Assembly: GCA_017540265.1 (NCBI GenBank)
Contig: JAFYBJ010000025.1
Coordinates: forward strand, 1 to 64,000
Reading direction: 5' to 3'
Source of the DNA: Lachnospiraceae bacterium
GTDB lineage: Bacteria; Bacillota; Clostridia; Lachnospirales; Lachnospiraceae
Length of the DNA: 64,000 nucleotides
Below the pieces are notes generated by a model. It saw only the letters and a list, made by a program, of their open reading frames with translations. It had not been told where the DNA came from and did not search any database. Shown piece by piece: positions 46,177 to 56,300 of this stretch (positions are counted from its first letter, which is position 1; the number at the start of each line of letters is the position of its first letter). A program made the translations under genes and the position numbers.

Positions 46177-46362
46177 TTACCAGCTTGCTTTCTTAACGCC
46201 CGGGATCTCACCGTTGCTTGCGAGTTCACGGAAGCATATCCTGCAGATACCGTATTTCTTAAGAACGGAATGCGGTCTGCCGCATATTCTGCAACGTGTA
46301 TATGCTCTGGTTGAGAACTTAGGTTTGCGAGCTTGTTTAACCTTCATTGACATTTTAGCCAT
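46177..46362 (-). CDS. rpsN: 30S ribosomal protein S14, zinc-binding type
   Basis: 61 aa, the short C+ form. Four cysteines CRIC and CRIC (about 24, 27, 40, 43) bind zinc. [20 protein letters not shown] is diagnostic. This type marks Firmicutes; no zinc-independent paralogue is in the window. 33 nt behind rplE. Confidence 0.98.
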   Translation of the reverse strand: MAKMSMKVKQARKPKFSTRAYTRCRICGRPHSVLKKYGICRICFRELASNGEIPGVKKASW

Positions 46363-46395
46363 GAAAAATTCCTCCTTAATTGCGGGCTGTAAGCC

Positions 46396-46935
46396 TTACT
46401 TCTCGAAAGGCATATTGAACAGCCTCAGTAACTCTCTTGCTTCCTCGTCGGTCTTTGCAGTGGTAACGATTATGATATCCATACCGCGAACCTTGTCGAC
46501 CTTGTCGTATTCTATCTCAGGGAAGATTATCTGCTCTTTGATACCGAGAGCATAATTTCCTCTTCCGTCAAAGCTGTTAGGGTTTACACCTCTGAAGTCA
46601 CGCACACGGGGAAGAGCAAGATTAACGAGCCTGTCAAGGAATTCGTACATCTTCTCGCCTCTGAGTGTTGTCTTGCAGCCGATCGCAAGGCCTTCACGGA
46701 TCTTGAAGTTTGCGATGGACTTCTTAGCCTTTGTTATCACTGCCTTCTGGCCGGTGATAGTTTCCATATCAGCTACTGCGCCTTCCAGGGCCTTGGCATT
46801 ATCCTTTGCCTCACCTACGCCCATGTTTATGACGATCTTCTCGATCTTGGGGATCTCCATGACGTTCTTATAACCGAACTTCTTCTGCATGGCATCCATG
46901 ATCTCGCTCTTATACTGATCTTTTAATCTGCTCAC
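46396..46935 (-). CDS. rplE: 50S ribosomal protein L5
   Basis: 179 aa, full length. Binds 5S rRNA and contacts P-site t[42 protein letters not shown] and [17 protein letters not shown] are diagnostic. 14 nt behind rplX. Confidence 0.98.
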   Translation of the reverse strand: MSRLKDQYKSEIMDAMQKKFGYKNVMEIPKIEKIVINMGVGEAKDNAKALEGAVADMETITGQKAVITKAKKSIANFKIREGLAIGCKTTLRGEKMYEFLDRLVNLALPRVRDFRGVNPNSFDGRGNYALGIKEQIIFPEIEYDKVDKVRGMDIIIVTTAKTDEEARELLRLFNMPFEK

Positions 46936-46949
46936 TTTACATTCCTCCC

Positions 46950-47267
46950 TTAATCGATCACATCGCCGGTGGATTTTGCGAAGCGGACTTTCTTACCGTC
47001 CACAACCTTGAAGCCTATCCTTGTGGGATTGCCCTTCTTGTCCACATACATGACATTGGAAATATCGATAGGAGCTTCTTTTTCAACAATGCCGCCCGTC
47101 TGGTTCGTTGCTGAAGGCTTCATATGCTTTGTGACCTTATTGATGCCTTCCACGAGAACTCTTCCCTTCTCATGGTCGATCTTAAGGACCTTGCCTTCCT
47201 GACCTTTTCCCTTTTCTGTATCGCCTGCGATAACTCTAACGGTATCGCCAACCTTAATCTTTGTCAT
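46950..47267 (-). CDS. rplX: 50S ribosomal protein L24
   Basis: 105 aa, full length. KOW-type early-assembly protein at the exit tunnel. [21 protein letters not shown] and [13 protein letters not shown] are typical. 13 nt behind rplN. Confidence 0.98.
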   Translation of the reverse strand: MTKIKVGDTVRVIAGDTEKGKGQEGKVLKIDHEKGRVLVEGINKVTKHMKPSATNQTGGIVEKEAPIDISNVMYVDKKGNPTRIGFKVVDGKKVRFAKSTGDVID

Positions 47268-47280
47268 TGCCGTATCCTCC

Positions 47281-47649
47281 TTATAATACTTCCGGAGCCA
47301 GGGAAACGATCTTCATGAAGTGCTTCTCACGAAGCTCCCTTGCTACCGGCCCGAAAATACGGGTTCCGCGCGGTGTGAGGTCATCCTTTATGATGACTGC
47401 CGCATTCTCATCAAACTTTATATAGGATCCGTCTTTTCTGTGTGCGCCCTTTACGGAACGTACAACGACAGCTTTTACAACATCACCCTTCTTAACTACG
47501 CCTCCGGGTGTTGCATCCTTGACCGAAGCAACGATCACATCACCTATCTCGGCATACCTCCTGGTCGATCCGCCGGAAACACGGATGCAGAGGAGCTCTT
47601 TTGCGCCGGTATTGTCTGCGACCACCAGCCTGCTTTCCTGTTGTACCAT
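47281..47649 (-). CDS. rplN: 50S ribosomal protein L14
   Basis: 122 aa, full length. Subunit-bridge protein and RsfS target. [20 protein letters not shown] and [23 protein letters not shown] match the family end to end. 29 nt behind rpsQ. Confidence 0.98.
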   Translation of the reverse strand: MVQQESRLVVADNTGAKELLCIRVSGGSTRRYAEIGDVIVASVKDATPGGVVKKGDVVKAVVVRSVKGAHRKDGSYIKFDENAAVIIKDDLTPRGTRIFGPVARELREKHFMKIVSLAPEVL

Positions 47650-47678
47650 GATCTATTCTCCTTCCGAATCTTTAAAGA

Positions 47679-47936
47679 TTACTTCGCCTTCTCAACGATG
47701 CTCACAAGTCTCCATCTCTTATCCTTGGAGAGGGGTCTTGTCTCTGCAACCTTTACGGTATCACCGATATGAGCTTCGTTATTCTCGTCATGAGCCTTAA
47801 GCTTATAGGTCTTCTTTACGATCTTTCCGTAAAGAGGATGCTTTACGTGGTCTTCAACAGCCACGGTGATGGTCTTTTCCATCTTGTCGCTTACTACCTT
47901 GCCGGTACGAGTTTTTCTAAGATTTCTTTCTTCCAC
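47679..47936 (-). CDS. rpsQ: 30S ribosomal protein S17
   Basis: 85 aa, full length OB-fold protein. [33 protein letters not shown] and [14 protein letters not shown] are diagnostic. 15 nt behind rpmC. Confidence 0.98.
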   Translation of the reverse strand: MEERNLRKTRTGKVVSDKMEKTITVAVEDHVKHPLYGKIVKKTYKLKAHDENNEAHIGDTVKVAETRPLSKDKRWRLVSIVEKAK

Positions 47937-47951
47937 GATGTTTCTCCTCTC

Positions 47952-48161
47952 TTAAGCTTCCGCTCTCTGCTTCACGCTCAGCACTGTCTGGATGCGGGCG
48001 ATGTTTCTTCTTGCTGCCTTTATCTCTGCGGTGTTGTCGAGCTGATTTGTCGCATTACGGAACCTGAGGTTGAAAAGCTCTTTCTTTGCATCAACAAGAG
48101 CATTGCTTAATTCATCTTTGGTCTTGCCTTCAAGTTCTTTAACATAATCTTTATTTTTCAT
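47952..48161 (-). CDS. rpmC: 50S ribosomal protein L29
   Basis: 69 aa from the ATG at 48161 ([14 protein letters not shown]), with GGAGG 8 nt upstream. A GTG 9 nt earlier overlaps the ribosome binding site and is unlikely. Overlaps the rplP end by 11 bp. Small helical protein near the tunnel exit, docking site for trigger factor and SRP. Confidence 0.96.
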   Translation of the reverse strand: MKNKDYVKELEGKTKDELSNALVDAKKELFNLRFRNATNQLDNTAEIKAARRNIARIQTVLSVKQRAEA

Positions 48162-48600
48162 CGGATGCACCTCCGTCTACGATCGCATCAAGATCAGCTT
48201 TGGAAATGATCTTGCATTTGCAGGGAAGCTTGTGAGATGCAAGGCGGAGTGCCTCTTTTGCGGTCTCCTCGGGGATTCCGCCGATCTCATAGAGAACGCG
48301 TCCCGGCTTTACTACAGCTACCCAGTACTCAAGACTTCCCTTTCCTGAACCCATTCGGGTCTCAGCAGGCTTTGTTGTTACCGGCTTATCAGGGAATATC
48401 TTTATCCATACATGACCGCCTCTCTTTGTGTAACGTGTCATAGCTATACGGGCAGCCTCTATCTGATTTGACTTTATCCAGCACGGCTCTGTAGCCACAA
48501 GGCCATACTCACCGTAGGTTATCCTGTTACCTCTCATAGCCTTGCCGGCCATGGTGCCGCGGAACTGCTTGCGGCGCTTTACTCTCTTAGGCATTAACAT
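48151..48600 (-). CDS. rplP: 50S ribosomal protein L16
   Basis: 149 aa from the ATG at 48600 ([15 protein letters not shown], the usual start). A frame open 69 nt further upstream lies within rpsC and lacks support. [19 protein letters not shown] and [19 protein letters not shown] are typical. Organises the A-site region of 23S rRNA. 7 nt behind rpsC. Confidence 0.98.
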   Translation of the reverse strand: MLMPKRVKRRKQFRGTMAGKAMRGNRITYGEYGLVATEPCWIKSNQIEAARIAMTRYTKRGGHVWIKIFPDKPVTTKPAETRMGSGKGSLEYWVAVVKPGRVLYEIGGIPEETAKEALRLASHKLPCKCKIISKADLDAIVDGGASDEK

Positions 48601-48607
48601 CTTCGCG

Positions 48608-49306
48608 TCACTCCCTTCCGTTTGAAGCCTGAGCGCTTCCCTTATTTGTCTTTGAAGGAAGAACCTCACCCTTGTAGATCCAAACCTTCACGCCTATCTT
48701 ACCGTAGGTTGTGTCAGCTTCTGCAAAACCGTAATCGATATCTGCACGAAGTGTCTGCAGAGGGATAGTACCCTCACTGTAGAATTCGCTTCTTGCTATA
48801 TCAGCACCGCCAAGTCTTCCGGAAACGCAGGCCTTGATACCAAGAGCGCCTGTGATGGAATTGCCGCGGTTATCCTTCTTCATTGTCCTTGTCATGCAGC
48901 TCTTTACCGCACGTCTGAAGGATATACGGTTTTCAAGCTGTGAAGCGATGTTCTCTGCAACAAGCTGTGCATCTGCATCCGGCTTCTTAACTTCCTGTAC
49001 ATCAAGGGAGATATTCTGTCTTCCGATGTACTTCTGGAGAGCCTTCTTTGTTGCCTCGATTCCTGCTCCGCCCTTTCCGATAACAACGCCGGGCTTCTGT
49101 GTGTATACCACAACCTCAGCCTTGTCACCCTTACGGGAGATCTCTATCTTTGAGATACCTGCAGAGTAGAGCTTCTTCTTGAGATACTCACGGATCTTGT
49201 GATCCTCTACCAGGAAATCAGCGAACTCCTTCTCGCTGTACCATCTGGAATCCCAATCCTTGATAATGCCTACGCGGAGGCCATGAGGATTAACTTTCTG
49301 TCCCAT
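48608..49306 (-). CDS. rpsC: 30S ribosomal protein S3
   Basis: 232 aa. KH domain with [11 protein letters not shown] and the C-terminal domain [19 protein letters not shown]. Lines the mRNA entry channel and helps unwinding. [22 protein letters not shown] is the family start. 2 nt behind rplV. Confidence 0.98.
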   Translation of the reverse strand: MGQKVNPHGLRVGIIKDWDSRWYSEKEFADFLVEDHKIREYLKKKLYSAGISKIEISRKGDKAEVVVYTQKPGVVIGKGGAGIEATKKALQKYIGRQNISLDVQEVKKPDADAQLVAENIASQLENRISFRRAVKSCMTRTMKKDNRGNSITGALGIKACVSGRLGGADIARSEFYSEGTIPLQTLRADIDYGFAEADTTYGKIGVKVWIYKGEVLPSKTNKGSAQASNGRE

Positions 49307-49308
49307 AT

Positions 49309-49704
49309 TTACTCTGCTCCTTTCTCATCAAGAACTATAGTGATGTGGCTCATTCTCTTCTCGATCCTGTAAGCCCTGCCCTGTGCTCTGGGATGGATCC
49401 TCTTCATGGTAGGTCCCTTGTTCGCATAGCACTCAGCCACATAGAGGCTGTCAGCGTCCATGCCGTTGTTGTTCTCGGCATTTGCGATCGCGGAATCAAG
49501 AAGCTTCTTGATGATGGATGAGGCATATCTGGGATTGTATTCAAGTATAGCCTTTGCTGTGGTAACATCCTTGCCTCTTATCGCATCAAGCACGAAACAT
49601 GCTTTCTGCACGGAAACCCTTGCATAGGAAAGCTTTGCAGAGGGCCTTGTATCTTTTTGCGAATTTCTCTCTCTCTTATACTGAGATCTATGTCCTTTAG
49701 CCAT
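49309..49704 (-). CDS. rplV: 50S ribosomal protein L22
   Basis: 131 aa. Its beta-hairpin reaches into the exit tunnel (macrolide and stalling site), here [24 protein letters not shown] in overlap with the family motif. N-terminal 20 residues are rich in Lys/Arg. 17 nt behind rpsS. Confidence 0.98.
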   Translation of the reverse strand: MAKGHRSQYKRERNSQKDTRPSAKLSYARVSVQKACFVLDAIRGKDVTTAKAILEYNPRYASSIIKKLLDSAIANAENNNGMDADSLYVAECYANKGPTMKRIHPRAQGRAYRIEKRMSHITIVLDEKGAE

Positions 49705-49721
49705 AGTTTATCCTGCCCTCC

Positions 49722-50003
49722 TTAACCTACGTTCGACTTCTTATCTTCCGCCTTGTGTCCGCGGAAGGTTCTTGTCGGAACGAACTCACCGAGCTTATGT
49801 CCGACCATATCTTCTGTTACATATACAGGCACATGCTTGCGTCCGTCATAAACCGCAATCGTAAGTCCCACAAATGAAGGGAAGATTGTGGAGCGGCGTG
49901 ACCAGGTCTTGATCGCCTGCTTCTTGCCCGATGCATTCATGGCATCAACTGCCTTGAGTAAGCTCTGATCTGCAAAAGGGCCTTTCTTTAATGATCTTGC
50001 CAT
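49722..50003 (-). CDS. rpsS: 30S ribosomal protein S19
   Basis: 93 aa, full length. Head protein that works with S13. [39 protein letters not shown] and [13 protein letters not shown] are diagnostic. 27 nt behind rplB. Confidence 0.98.
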   Translation of the reverse strand: MARSLKKGPFADQSLLKAVDAMNASGKKQAIKTWSRRSTIFPSFVGLTIAVYDGRKHVPVYVTEDMVGHKLGEFVPTRTFRGHKAEDKKSNVG

Positions 50004-50030
50004 TTCTTTGCCTCCTGTTTTCTATCCTGA

Positions 50031-50873
50031 TCACTTGATCGCTCTGCCGTTGCGGCGTCTTACGATCAGCTTGTTGGAATGCTTCTTAGCCTTTCTTGTC
50101 TTAAGACCGAGAGCAGGCTTGCCCCAGGGTGTCACAGGGCCGGGACGACCGATACCGGTCTTACCTTCACCACCGCCGTGAGGATGGTCATTGGGGTTCA
50201 TTACGGAACCTCTGACAGTAGGACGGATGCCCATGTGGCGCTTGCGTCCTGCCTTACCGTAATTGATAAGGTTGTGGTCGCCGTTTCCGAGTACACCGAC
50301 AGTTGCGCGGCACTCGATGGGAACCATTCTCATCTCGCCGGAGGGAAGACGCAGTGTTGCGAACTTTCCTTCCTTAGCCATGAGCTGTGCGCTGCCGCCT
50401 GCAGCTCTTACCATCTGTCCACCTCTGCCGGGCATAAGCTCGATATTGTGGACCATGGTACCGATGGGGATCTCTGAAAGGGGAAGGCAGTTACCTGTAC
50501 GTACTTCCGCATCCTTTCCGTTCATGATCTTTGCCCCTACCTGAAGTCCTTCAGGAGCGAGTATGTAGGACTTTTCACCGTCTTCATAGCAGATGAGCGC
50601 TATATTTGCGGTTCTGTTGGGATCGTATTCGATTCCCACTACCTTTGCAGGTATGCCGTCCTTGGTTCTCTTAAAATCTATGATCCTGTACTTCTGTCTG
50701 TTTCCGCCGCCGTGATGACGAACTGTTATCTTTCCCTGATTGTTTCTTCCGGCATTCTTTCTCTTGGAAGCTATGAGGCTCTTTTCAGGAGTCTTCTTAG
50801 TGATTTCCGAGAAGTCGGAGCCCGTCATGTTTCTTCTTGACGGTGTATATGGGTTATATGTCTTAATTCCCAT
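50031..50873 (-). CDS. rplB: 50S ribosomal protein L2
   Basis: 280 aa, full length. Needed for subunit joining and peptidyl transfer. [20 protein letters not shown], the conserved [20 protein letters not shown] loop (catalytic-centre region) and [13 protein letters not shown] are diagnostic. 59 nt behind rplW. Confidence 0.98.
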   Translation of the reverse strand: MGIKTYNPYTPSRRNMTGSDFSEITKKTPEKSLIASKRKNAGRNNQGKITVRHHGGGNRQKYRIIDFKRTKDGIPAKVVGIEYDPNRTANIALICYEDGEKSYILAPEGLQVGAKIMNGKDAEVRTGNCLPLSEIPIGTMVHNIELMPGRGGQMVRAAGGSAQLMAKEGKFATLRLPSGEMRMVPIECRATVGVLGNGDHNLINYGKAGRKRHMGIRPTVRGSVMNPNDHPHGGGEGKTGIGRPGPVTPWGKPALGLKTRKAKKHSNKLIVRRRNGRAIK

Positions 50874-50932
50874 CTTAAGTTCTCCCTTTCTTTATGTTTA
50901 TTATCGCACTTTTCTGTGTTTATTCTTAAGGC

Positions 50933-51232
50933 TTACAGACCTGCAAAGATCTCTATGTCCTTGCTGTCCTCGGTAAGGGTGACGATAGCCTTCTTTCTCT
51001 TTGCTGTCTTACCGGTCACCATTCCGCGCCTCTTATTCTTGCCGTCCATGTTTATGGTATTAACCTTGGCAACCTTTGTGCCTTCAAACATCTTCTCAAC
51101 GGCTTCCTTTACCTGGCTCTTGTTAGCCTCGGGATTTACAAGGAATGTATATTTCTTATCTGCCATACCGCTCATGCTCTTCTCGGTTACAAGCGGCTTT
51201 AAGATGACGTCGTAATATTTTATATCAGCCAT
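50933..51232 (-). CDS. rplW: 50S ribosomal protein L23
   Basis: 99 aa, full length. Tunnel-exit docking site for trigger factor and [36 protein letters not shown] are typical. Its ATG overlaps the rplD stop by one base. Confidence 0.98.
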   Translation of the reverse strand: MADIKYYDVILKPLVTEKSMSGMADKKYTFLVNPEANKSQVKEAVEKMFEGTKVAKVNTINMDGKNKRRGMVTGKTAKRKKAIVTLTEDSKDIEIFAGL

Positions 51233-51852
51233 TATGCGTACACCTCCTGGATCTTCTCTGCCGCATCCTTTGTAAGAACAAGAGTGCCGGCCTTCATGAT
51301 GTCATACACATTTATGGTCTCGGGAAGAGCGAGCTTTGTGCCCTCTATATTCCTTGCCGAGCATACGACATTCTTATCATTCTCCTTAAGTACCACGAGA
51401 GCCTTATTAGCCTTGATGTTTCCGAGAACCTCGGCAAATTTCTTTGTCTTTATCTCGTCCATCTTAAGCTCGTCCACTACGATGAGCTTTTCGTTTGCAA
51501 GCTTGTCGGAAAGAGCGGATCTGATCGCTGCTCTCTTTTCCTTCTTGTTCATCTTAAGGGTGTAATCTCTGGGAACGGGAGCGAATACAACTCCGCCACC
51601 CTTCCACTGGGGAGCCCTGATGGAACCCTGCCTTGCATGGCCTGTTCCCTTCTGTCTCCAGGGCTTCTTTCCGCCTCCGGATACCTCAGCTCTTGTCTTT
51701 GCCTTCTGTGTGCCCTGCCTGTTATTTGCAAGCTGCTGCACGACCGCGAGATGTACCAGATGTTCGTTTATCTCTGCACCGAAAACCGCATCGCTTAAGT
51801 CGATCGTGCCTACTTCCTTACCTTCCATGTTTACAACAGATACTGTAGCCAT
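51232..51852 (-). CDS. rplD: 50S ribosomal protein L4
   Basis: 206 aa, full length. Tunnel-constriction protein and, in E. coli, repressor of the S10 operon. [20 protein letters not shown] is the extended-loop motif. 21 nt behind rplC, one-base overlap with rplW. Confidence 0.98.
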   Translation of the reverse strand: MATVSVVNMEGKEVGTIDLSDAVFGAEINEHLVHLAVVQQLANNRQGTQKAKTRAEVSGGGKKPWRQKGTGHARQGSIRAPQWKGGGVVFAPVPRDYTLKMNKKEKRAAIRSALSDKLANEKLIVVDELKMDEIKTKKFAEVLGNIKANKALVVLKENDKNVVCSARNIEGTKLALPETINVYDIMKAGTLVLTKDAAEKIQEVYA

Positions 51853-51873
51853 TGTAAGATCTCCTCCTTTCGC

Positions 51874-52557
51874 TTAAGCTTCTGCCTTGATTGTCTCTTT
51901 GATGGTGATGAGAGCCTTCTTTGCTCCGGGTACGGCACCCTTTACAAGGAGAAGATCCTTATCAGCATCAACTCTTACAACTTCAAGATTCTTTACTGTT
52001 ACCTCTACCGAGCCCATGTGTCCGGGCATGTGCTTGCCCTTGAATACACGGCTGGGAGTTGAACAGGAACCGTTGGAACCTGCATGTCTGTGGTACTTTG
52101 AACCGTGCATCATAGGTCCTCTGGACTGTCCGTGACGCTTGATCGCGCCCTGATAACCCTTGCCTCGTGAGATCGCGGAAGCATCCACTTTATCACCTGC
52201 AGCGAAGATATCAACCTTTATCTCCTGAGCGGGAGCATATTCGTCACAGTTTTCAAATCTGAACTCCCTGAGATATCTCTTAACAGGAACGCCGACTTTC
52301 TTGAAAAGTCCCTGGCCGGCTTTGTTTACGCCGTGGCGGTGGATCACTTCCTTCTTGCCGCCCTTGTCCCTGTTGATGATCCTTTCCTTTGCATCGCCGA
52401 AGCCTACCTGTACAGCGCTGTAGCCGTCATTCTCAGGTGTCTTCACCTGTGTTACCACACAGGGGCCTGCCTTTAAGACAGTAACCGGGATCAGTGCCCC
52501 GTCTTCGTTAAAGATCTGTGTCATGCCGATCTTTGTTGCCAGTATTGCTTTCTTCAT
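51874..52557 (-). CDS. rplC: 50S ribosomal protein L3
   Basis: 227 aa. Assembly initiator near the peptidyl transferase centre. [20 protein letters not shown] and [22 protein letters not shown] are diagnostic. GAGAGG lies 11 nt before the ATG, inside a small overlapping frame (52508-52660) that could couple its translation. 138 nt behind rpsJ. Confidence 0.98.
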   Translation of the reverse strand: MKKAILATKIGMTQIFNEDGALIPVTVLKAGPCVVTQVKTPENDGYSAVQVGFGDAKERIINRDKGGKKEVIHRHGVNKAGQGLFKKVGVPVKRYLREFRFENCDEYAPAQEIKVDIFAAGDKVDASAISRGKGYQGAIKRHGQSRGPMMHGSKYHRHAGSNGSCSTPSRVFKGKHMPGHMGSVEVTVKNLEVVRVDADKDLLLVKGAVPGAKKALITIKETIKAEA

Positions 52558-52660
52558 TCTTCAGATTACCTCTCTTTCTGATTCTGCTAAAGCGGTACAG
52601 CGCATCCTTCTCAGGAGCAAAGTACATAAAGCCTGCAGAGGTTTGTTTATATTTCTTCAT
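52508..52660 (-). CDS. Putative 50-aa small ORF between rpsJ and rplC
   Basis: ATG at 52660 with AAAGGA 7 nt upstream; the frame starts [20 protein letters not shown], holds a basic cluster RIRKRG, and runs 50 nt into rplC in another frame before its TAA at 52508. No family recognised. It may be a leader peptide coupling rplC translation, or chance. Seen: ribosome binding site, start and open frame. Not seen: any homologue or codon-bias test. Confidence 0.3.
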   Translation of the reverse strand: MKKYKQTSAGFMYFAPEKDALYRFSRIRKRGNLKNEESNTGNKDRHDTDL

Positions 52661-52695
52661 CCGTCTTTCCTTTAAGGAAGCGGTATAAAGCTTTA

Positions 52696-53010
52696 TTATT
52701 TCATCTTGATCTCTACGTACACACCTGCGGGAAGATCCATCTTCCTTAAGGACTCGGTGATCTTTGATGAAGGGTTGATCACGTCGATGAGCCTCTTGTG
52801 GGTTCTCTGCTCGAACTGCTCTCTGGAATCCTTATATTTGTGGACCGCACGCAGTATCGTGACAACTTCTTTCTTTGTAGGAAGAGGCACGGGACCGCTT
52901 ACTGCTCCACCGTTCTTCTTCACTGTGTCGATGATCTTCTTAGCGGCCGAATCGATCAGCTGATGATCATAAGCCTTTAAGATCACTCTCATTCTCTGGT
53001 TTGTCTGCAT
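52696..53010 (-). CDS. rpsJ: 30S ribosomal protein S10 / NusE
   Basis: 104 aa, full length. Ribosomal head protein, also antitermination factor NusE with Nus[21 protein letters not shown] and [20 protein letters not shown] are diagnostic. GGAGA lies 9 nt before the ATG. First gene of the S10-spc-alpha cluster, with a ~290-nt leader upstream. Confidence 0.98.
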   Translation of the reverse strand: MQTNQRMRVILKAYDHQLIDSAAKKIIDTVKKNGGAVSGPVPLPTKKEVVTILRAVHKYKDSREQFEQRTHKRLIDVINPSSKITESLRKMDLPAGVYVEIKMK

Positions 53011-53297
53011 AAAAAAAGTCTCCTCTCTGATTATACAAGCGGCGACTGTACAACTTGGGTCAGGGCATTTCCCTTTCCACTCTCCCGTGTGTGTCCTGCA
53101 CTCTCTTTAAAAAAGACGCAGAACCACGCGTCGTTTCCGGTCTCCCGGACGGTTCCCTGTATGTACAGTGACTTGTCGTCAATATTTTTGCGGGCTTTTA
53201 AGCCCGTCATCGACATTCGCTCCGCGTAAAAACCTGCATGCTCCTTATTCTTTCGGTGCTGCAGCAACCTTACGCATCTCAGCTATCATGTCACAGC
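53011..53297 (-). ncRNA. S10 operon 5' leader with attenuator-like hairpin
   Basis: No gene is accepted here; a 78-codon open frame (53031-53267) lacks a ribosome binding site and family match. On the minus strand the leader has CGGGCTT/AAGCCCG (53191-53206), TCCGG/CCGGA (53136-53149) and GACGC/GCGTC (53115-53132) followed by six T. The last one looks like an intrinsic terminator and could attenuate the operon. Confidence 0.45.
53109..53132 (-). terminator. Terminator-like hairpin inside the S10 leader
   Basis: Five-bp GC-rich stem (53115-53119 with 53128-53132), 8-nt loop, then T6 (53109-53114) on the minus strand. Short stem, so partial termination at best. Confidence 0.4.
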
Positions 53298-53304
53298 AAA
53301 CGCA

Positions 53305-53333
53305 ATTATACGACAGAAAAAAATAAATTGCAA
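53305..53333 (-). promoter_or_regulatory. Promoter of the S10 operon
   Basis: Minus strand: -35 TTGCAA (53328-53333), 17-bp spacer, -10 TATAAT (53305-53310, perfect). Start point would be near 53297. It is embedded in the AT-rich palindrome 53312-53358. Confidence 0.75.
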
Positions 53334-53358
53334 GGGGGAATTTTTATTTTTTTCTGTC
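53312..53358 (-). other. AT-rich palindrome overlapping the S10 promoter
   Basis: 53312-53327 pairs perfectly with 53343-53358 (16 bp, GACAGAAAAAAATAAA type) around a C-rich loop; two more pairs form past a small bulge. It lies 20 bp behind the synthetase stop and contains the -35 box and spacer of the S10 promoter. Possibly a terminator for the upstream gene. Confidence 0.6.
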
Positions 53359-53377
53359 ACTAAAATTATTATATTTT

Positions 53378-56300
53378 TTACACTACCTTCACAGCCGCGG
53401 GCGCCATATGCTTGCCCATACGCTCCGCCACGAAGCCCTGCAGTGCTTCCGTATCTATCTCTTTATCAGCCTTTACATCCACAGCGAGATTAAATGCGTT
53501 ATTCTCACCGTATTCCACATATGCCTTTGTCTCTTTTATGCCGGGGAAGGTACAACAGAGCTTCTCCAGTTCAAAGAGATTCGGGAAAAATCTCCCCATA
53601 AGGGTCTCGCGGAGCACTATCCTTCCTGCCTGGTACAGGGCTTCCACTTCACCTGCCGGAGTGATCCTCGCTTCTATACCGGTATCATAAAGGGTTCCCG
53701 GGGTATAAGCGCTCTCGATAGCCCCCAGGTCATCGGAGGTCTTGATATCCAGCAGATAAAGCCTTCCCCATGCACCGTAAGGCTTCTTCCTTCCCTGCTC
53801 ATCAAGGATATAGGGCATAACATCCGCATCTTCGCTCACACCCTTTGCGACAGGCAGTCCCAGAGATGCGTTGAGCTTTCCCGCCTTAACGGTAAAATGT
53901 CTGGGATAAAGCTTGGGACTTATATGATACTTAAGCCTTCTTGCAGATCTTTCCTCGGACATGGCAAATATCACATTGTCCATTGCTTCCATAAATACGG
54001 AAAGCATCTCCCTGTCGTAGCGGTTCTCCCAGTAACGCAGCTCGTATACATATCCGCCGTTCCTTGCGTGTATCATAAGATGGAAGGGCAATGAATCCAG
54101 CTGGAGATGCAGTGACTCCGCAGGCTCTCCGCCTATCTGGGGTATGGTAAGGATATCGCCCTGATACTGTATGAACATCTCATCATTATGCTGTACAGGC
54201 ATAGGGCATTCCATGGTATGGAGTATCTGATCCGCGTTCCTCTTTACCATATCCTTTACGCTCTCATGGGGCACTCTCCTGTATCTGAAAAGATATGTGA
54301 CAAAGAGACATCCCGCAAGCCTCATCCATCTTCCGTCCGTACGGCCGCTGTGTATGCTGGATACCACCACATCATCACCCATGCCCCATACGCCTGCAAG
54401 ATAGCTGAAGGCAGAAAGGAACACTGCATTTTCAGAAACCCCGTATTCGGTGCAGTAACCGCGCACGGTCTTTGTATCAAGGCTTTTAAACTTACCGCTT
54501 AACACCGCATTATGGGAGGTGTTAAGGTCATAGCTGTCCTTCTTTGCAAGTATGCTCCTGTCCACCCTGTAGTCCTTGATGAGATCCTGATAGAAAGCGA
54601 CATAGCTGTTCTTTATGCCCTTTTCTTCCCTGTCGCAGTCATCTAGAATATATTCATAAAAAGTATAATCCGATTTCTTCACTTCCCTGCCGAGGTAGAG
54701 ATTGCTCAGATCCTCAAGCAGGATGTTCATGGTCATGCCGTCGCCGATGATATGTGCCACGTCAAAGAGGATGTATTTTGCGGAAGGAGTCTCATATAAG
54801 CCAAAATGATAGAGTTTCTCTCCCTTGGTATACATAAAAGGAACCAGCAGGGTCCTTCTCTTTTCCTCCCATTCCGCATCCGACATGGACATGAATTCTA
54901 TATCTATAGCCCTGTGGTCATCACGGAAGTTTGCGAGCATTCCCATCTCCGTGGGCTGTATCACATCATTTAATACGGGATGGATCTCAAAGAGCTTATA
55001 TATGGCATCCCTCATCCTCTCCATATCTATCTTTTCGTCAAGCTTAAAGAAGAAGGGAAGATTTGAAGTGGTGTTGCCTCTCATAACGTAAGCAAAATAC
55101 ATCTGCAGCTTGGTAAGGGGATAAACCTCGCGTATGCTGTAATCCACGCCGTTGTCGACATTCTTCTCTTCCTTAAGGATCGCGAGCTTTTCTACCGTAG
55201 GGTTCTTTACAAGCTCCGTAAGGGTGATGGAAAGACCGCACTTGTCTTGAAGCTCCGTTATCAGCATCACGCTGGCAAAGGAATCGAGGCCGCAGGCAAA
55301 GAGATCCGTATCAATACCGAAATTCTTATGCGCCAGGCAGTGCACGCAGGCATCGTATATCTGCTTCTGGTCTTCCGTCTTAGGGAGCTTCGCCTCTATG
55401 CCGTTTTTCTTTCTTGCAGCCCTTTCCTTATCAAATTCCTTACGTATTATCTTCTTTGAGCTGGTCTTTAAGAAAGGAACTTTACGCATCGAGGTCCTCA
55501 GTATCCTCTTGTAATTCGGCAATCCCTCATTTATACGCTTTACAACATTTTCAAGCTCGGCGTGCACATCCTCTGCGCCTATGCTTTCCGCATATTTAAA
55601 ATCCGGATATATCTCGCACTGCAGCACGTCATCGTCTCCGAATACCACTATTTCCTGCACAAGAGGCTCAACGGCAAAGAGACCCTCAAGTTCCTCGGGC
55701 GCCACATTCTCACCGTTGCTGAGCACTATCAGGTTCTTTATGCGGCCCGTAAGATTGATGAAGCCTTCTTCATCCACATAACCCGCATCTCCGGTCTTAA
55801 GCCACCCGTCCTCGGTAAATGCCTCTGCGGTAAGCTCCGGCTCATTATAATATCCCTTCATCACAGAAGGGCTCTTTACCTGTATCTCCCCGTCTTTAAC
55901 CCTTACTTCACAACGCTTTACCACTTTTCCTGCAGTAGTCACCTTATCGGGCCTGCCATAATCCGGCGACGAGATAAGAGGCGAGCATTCCGACATTCCG
56001 TATCCCTGGCCTATCATGATGCCGGCGTCCACATATTTAAGGGCAAGATCCGCAGCCAGACCACCGCCGCCGCAGACAAGCCTTTTCAGATTCTTTCCGT
56101 ATACACGATGAATAAGATCCTTTGCCGTAAGCTCGCTGTCCTGCTCAGCCATAAGCGCTATCTTATTGTAAAGGGCCTTGGCAACCATGGGCACCATATG
56201 TATCACAGTAGGCTCAAACATGAGCAGATGTTTTGTAAGCATGGAAAGCGGGCCGTTTAAGGCAACGGTGGCGCCCACTGAAAGCGCGATAAGGAAATCA

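Noticed and set aside
53031..53267. 78-codon minus-strand frame in the S10 leader
   Set aside because: No ribosome binding site and no recognisable family; it overlaps the leader hairpins, which explain the region better.
53408..54094. Plus-strand open frame of 228 codons inside the NRPS-like gene
   Set aside because: Antisense to conserved condensation and tail regions; composition is random-like and no start signal is seen.
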